A stretch of 59,833 bases of DNA. Source: Chloroflexota bacterium. Lineage in GTDB: Bacteria > Chloroflexota > Dehalococcoidia > Dehalococcoidales > UBA5760. How positions within the stretch are numbered: position 1 is the stretch's first letter; the number at the start of each line of letters is the position of its first letter. Of this stretch, positions 59,659-59,833 are shown piece after piece. The stretch lies in NCBI GenBank assembly GCA_015222205.1, contig JADFUW010000028.1, positions 1 to 59,833 of the forward strand, given 5' to 3'. The position numbers and the translations under genes are program-made. The notes beneath the pieces were generated by a model. It made no database searches. It had not been told where the DNA came from and saw only the letters and a program-made list of their open reading frames with translations.

Positions 59659-59833
59659 ATGAAAAGTAAACTGGTAAAAGTCGCCTTGCCGTGGTTGGTC
59701 TTGGCAATGTTACTGCCGGTGATGTCGGCAGTGCTATTGATGGCCAAGCCAGTCGGGGCGAGCTGAGGGGGAGGTGGTAATGGCGGGTCGTCAGGTTCGA
59801 CGACCGTGACAGTTAGCGTGGATGTCAGCCCAG
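59659..59833 (+). CDS. Secreted protein with in-frame UGA, possible selenoprotein, cut by window end
   Basis: The ATG at 59659 follows GGGGAG after ten bases. The first 35 codons form a clear signal peptide (MKSKLVKVALPWLVLAML, then a hydrophobic core and KPVGAS). A TGA follows at 59764-59766. After it the same frame continues GGGGNGGSSGSTTVTVSVDV to the window end, with a flexible Gly linker and then beta-strand-like sequence. The sequence right after the TGA folds into a SECIS-like hairpin (59786-59805). So the TGA may encode Sec near the mature N-terminus. A Cys-to-stop mutation or sequencing error (TGC or TGT to TGA), or a natural stop of a 35-residue peptide, are the alternatives. Confidence 0.5.
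59764..59806 (+). promoter_or_regulatory. In-frame UGA with SECIS-like hairpin
   Basis: GGTCGTC (59786-59792) and GACGACC (59799-59805) form a perfect 7-bp stem with loop AGGTTC, close to the AGGUCU loop of E. coli fdhF as I recall it. The loop starts 26 bases after the UGA (59764-59766), within the range I recall for bacterial SECIS elements. Confidence 0.45.

Overview
The window looks like a chromosomal segment of an anaerobic Chloroflexota bacterium, most likely class Dehalococcoidia. The taxon is inferred from several signs. House-keeping genes lie next to archaeal-like ones: a COG1497-type regulator, an archaeal-type thymidylate synthase, archease with RtcB, and a two-gene SufC/SufBD system. 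There are also inositol-phospholipid genes, a tungsten-type aldehyde:ferredoxin oxidoreductase and a complete selenocysteine system. No phage or conjugation genes and no CRISPR array are visible. One tRNA 3' fragment and a few gene remnants are the only hints of past exchange.

Layout. 1-5.4 kb: a partial membrane protein, two duplicated small membrane proteins, RmuC, an unexplained small transcription unit with promoter, ribosome site, short ORF, folded RNA and terminator (2315-2634), a conserved hypothetical, a sugar-phosphate nucleotidyltransferase and the regulator. 5.7-11.8 kb: an SDR dehydrogenase and a complete branched-chain-amino-acid-type ABC importer (livK-H-M-G-F). 12-16.2 kb: tRNA-His, a Smr protein, a lipoprotein, and a three-gene operon ending in a thymidylate synthase. 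16.4-18.4 kb: archease-rtcB. 18.4-21.7 kb: an ArsR-controlled operon of permease, two thioredoxin-like proteins, an unknown protein and a third thioredoxin-like remnant. 22-24 kb: sufC-sufB. 24.1-27.5 kb: lgt, an MrfA-type helicase and a DUF503 protein.

27.6-32.9 kb: rpsO-pnp-dapB-asd-dapA. 33-37.3 kb: purA, then an inositol lipid cluster (inositol-phosphate synthase, GT4 glycosyltransferase, CDP-alcohol phosphatidyltransferase). 37.4-42.5 kb: a zinc-ribbon protein and the translation operon nusA-ylxR-infB-rbfA-truB. 42.8-43.7 kb: a PfkB kinase. 44.4-51.0 kb: a class III aminotransferase, a TRAP transporter and the aldehyde oxidoreductase. These could import an amine, convert it to an aldehyde and oxidise that to an acid with ferredoxin reduction. 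51.1-53.3 kb: a rhomboid protease and a MoeB/MoaD-like pair that could serve the tungstopterin cofactor. 53.4-58.0 kb: selC, selB, selA and selD. selD itself carries an in-frame UGA (Sec) just before the ATG an automatic caller would pick. 58-59.8 kb: a PKD-repeat lipoprotein, an Rrf2 regulator, and at the edge a secreted protein whose frame is broken by a UGA followed by a SECIS-like hairpin.

The observations most worth checking are: (i) that edge UGA as a possible new secreted selenoprotein; (ii) start-stop mini-ORFs with strong ribosome sites in the leaders of both solute-binding-protein genes; (iii) two overlapping hairpins upstream of the tungsten enzyme; (iv) a possible -1 frameshift in the gene at 14.9-15.6 kb; (v) the small transcription unit at 2.3-2.6 kb. 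All functions are read from sequence motifs without database searches.
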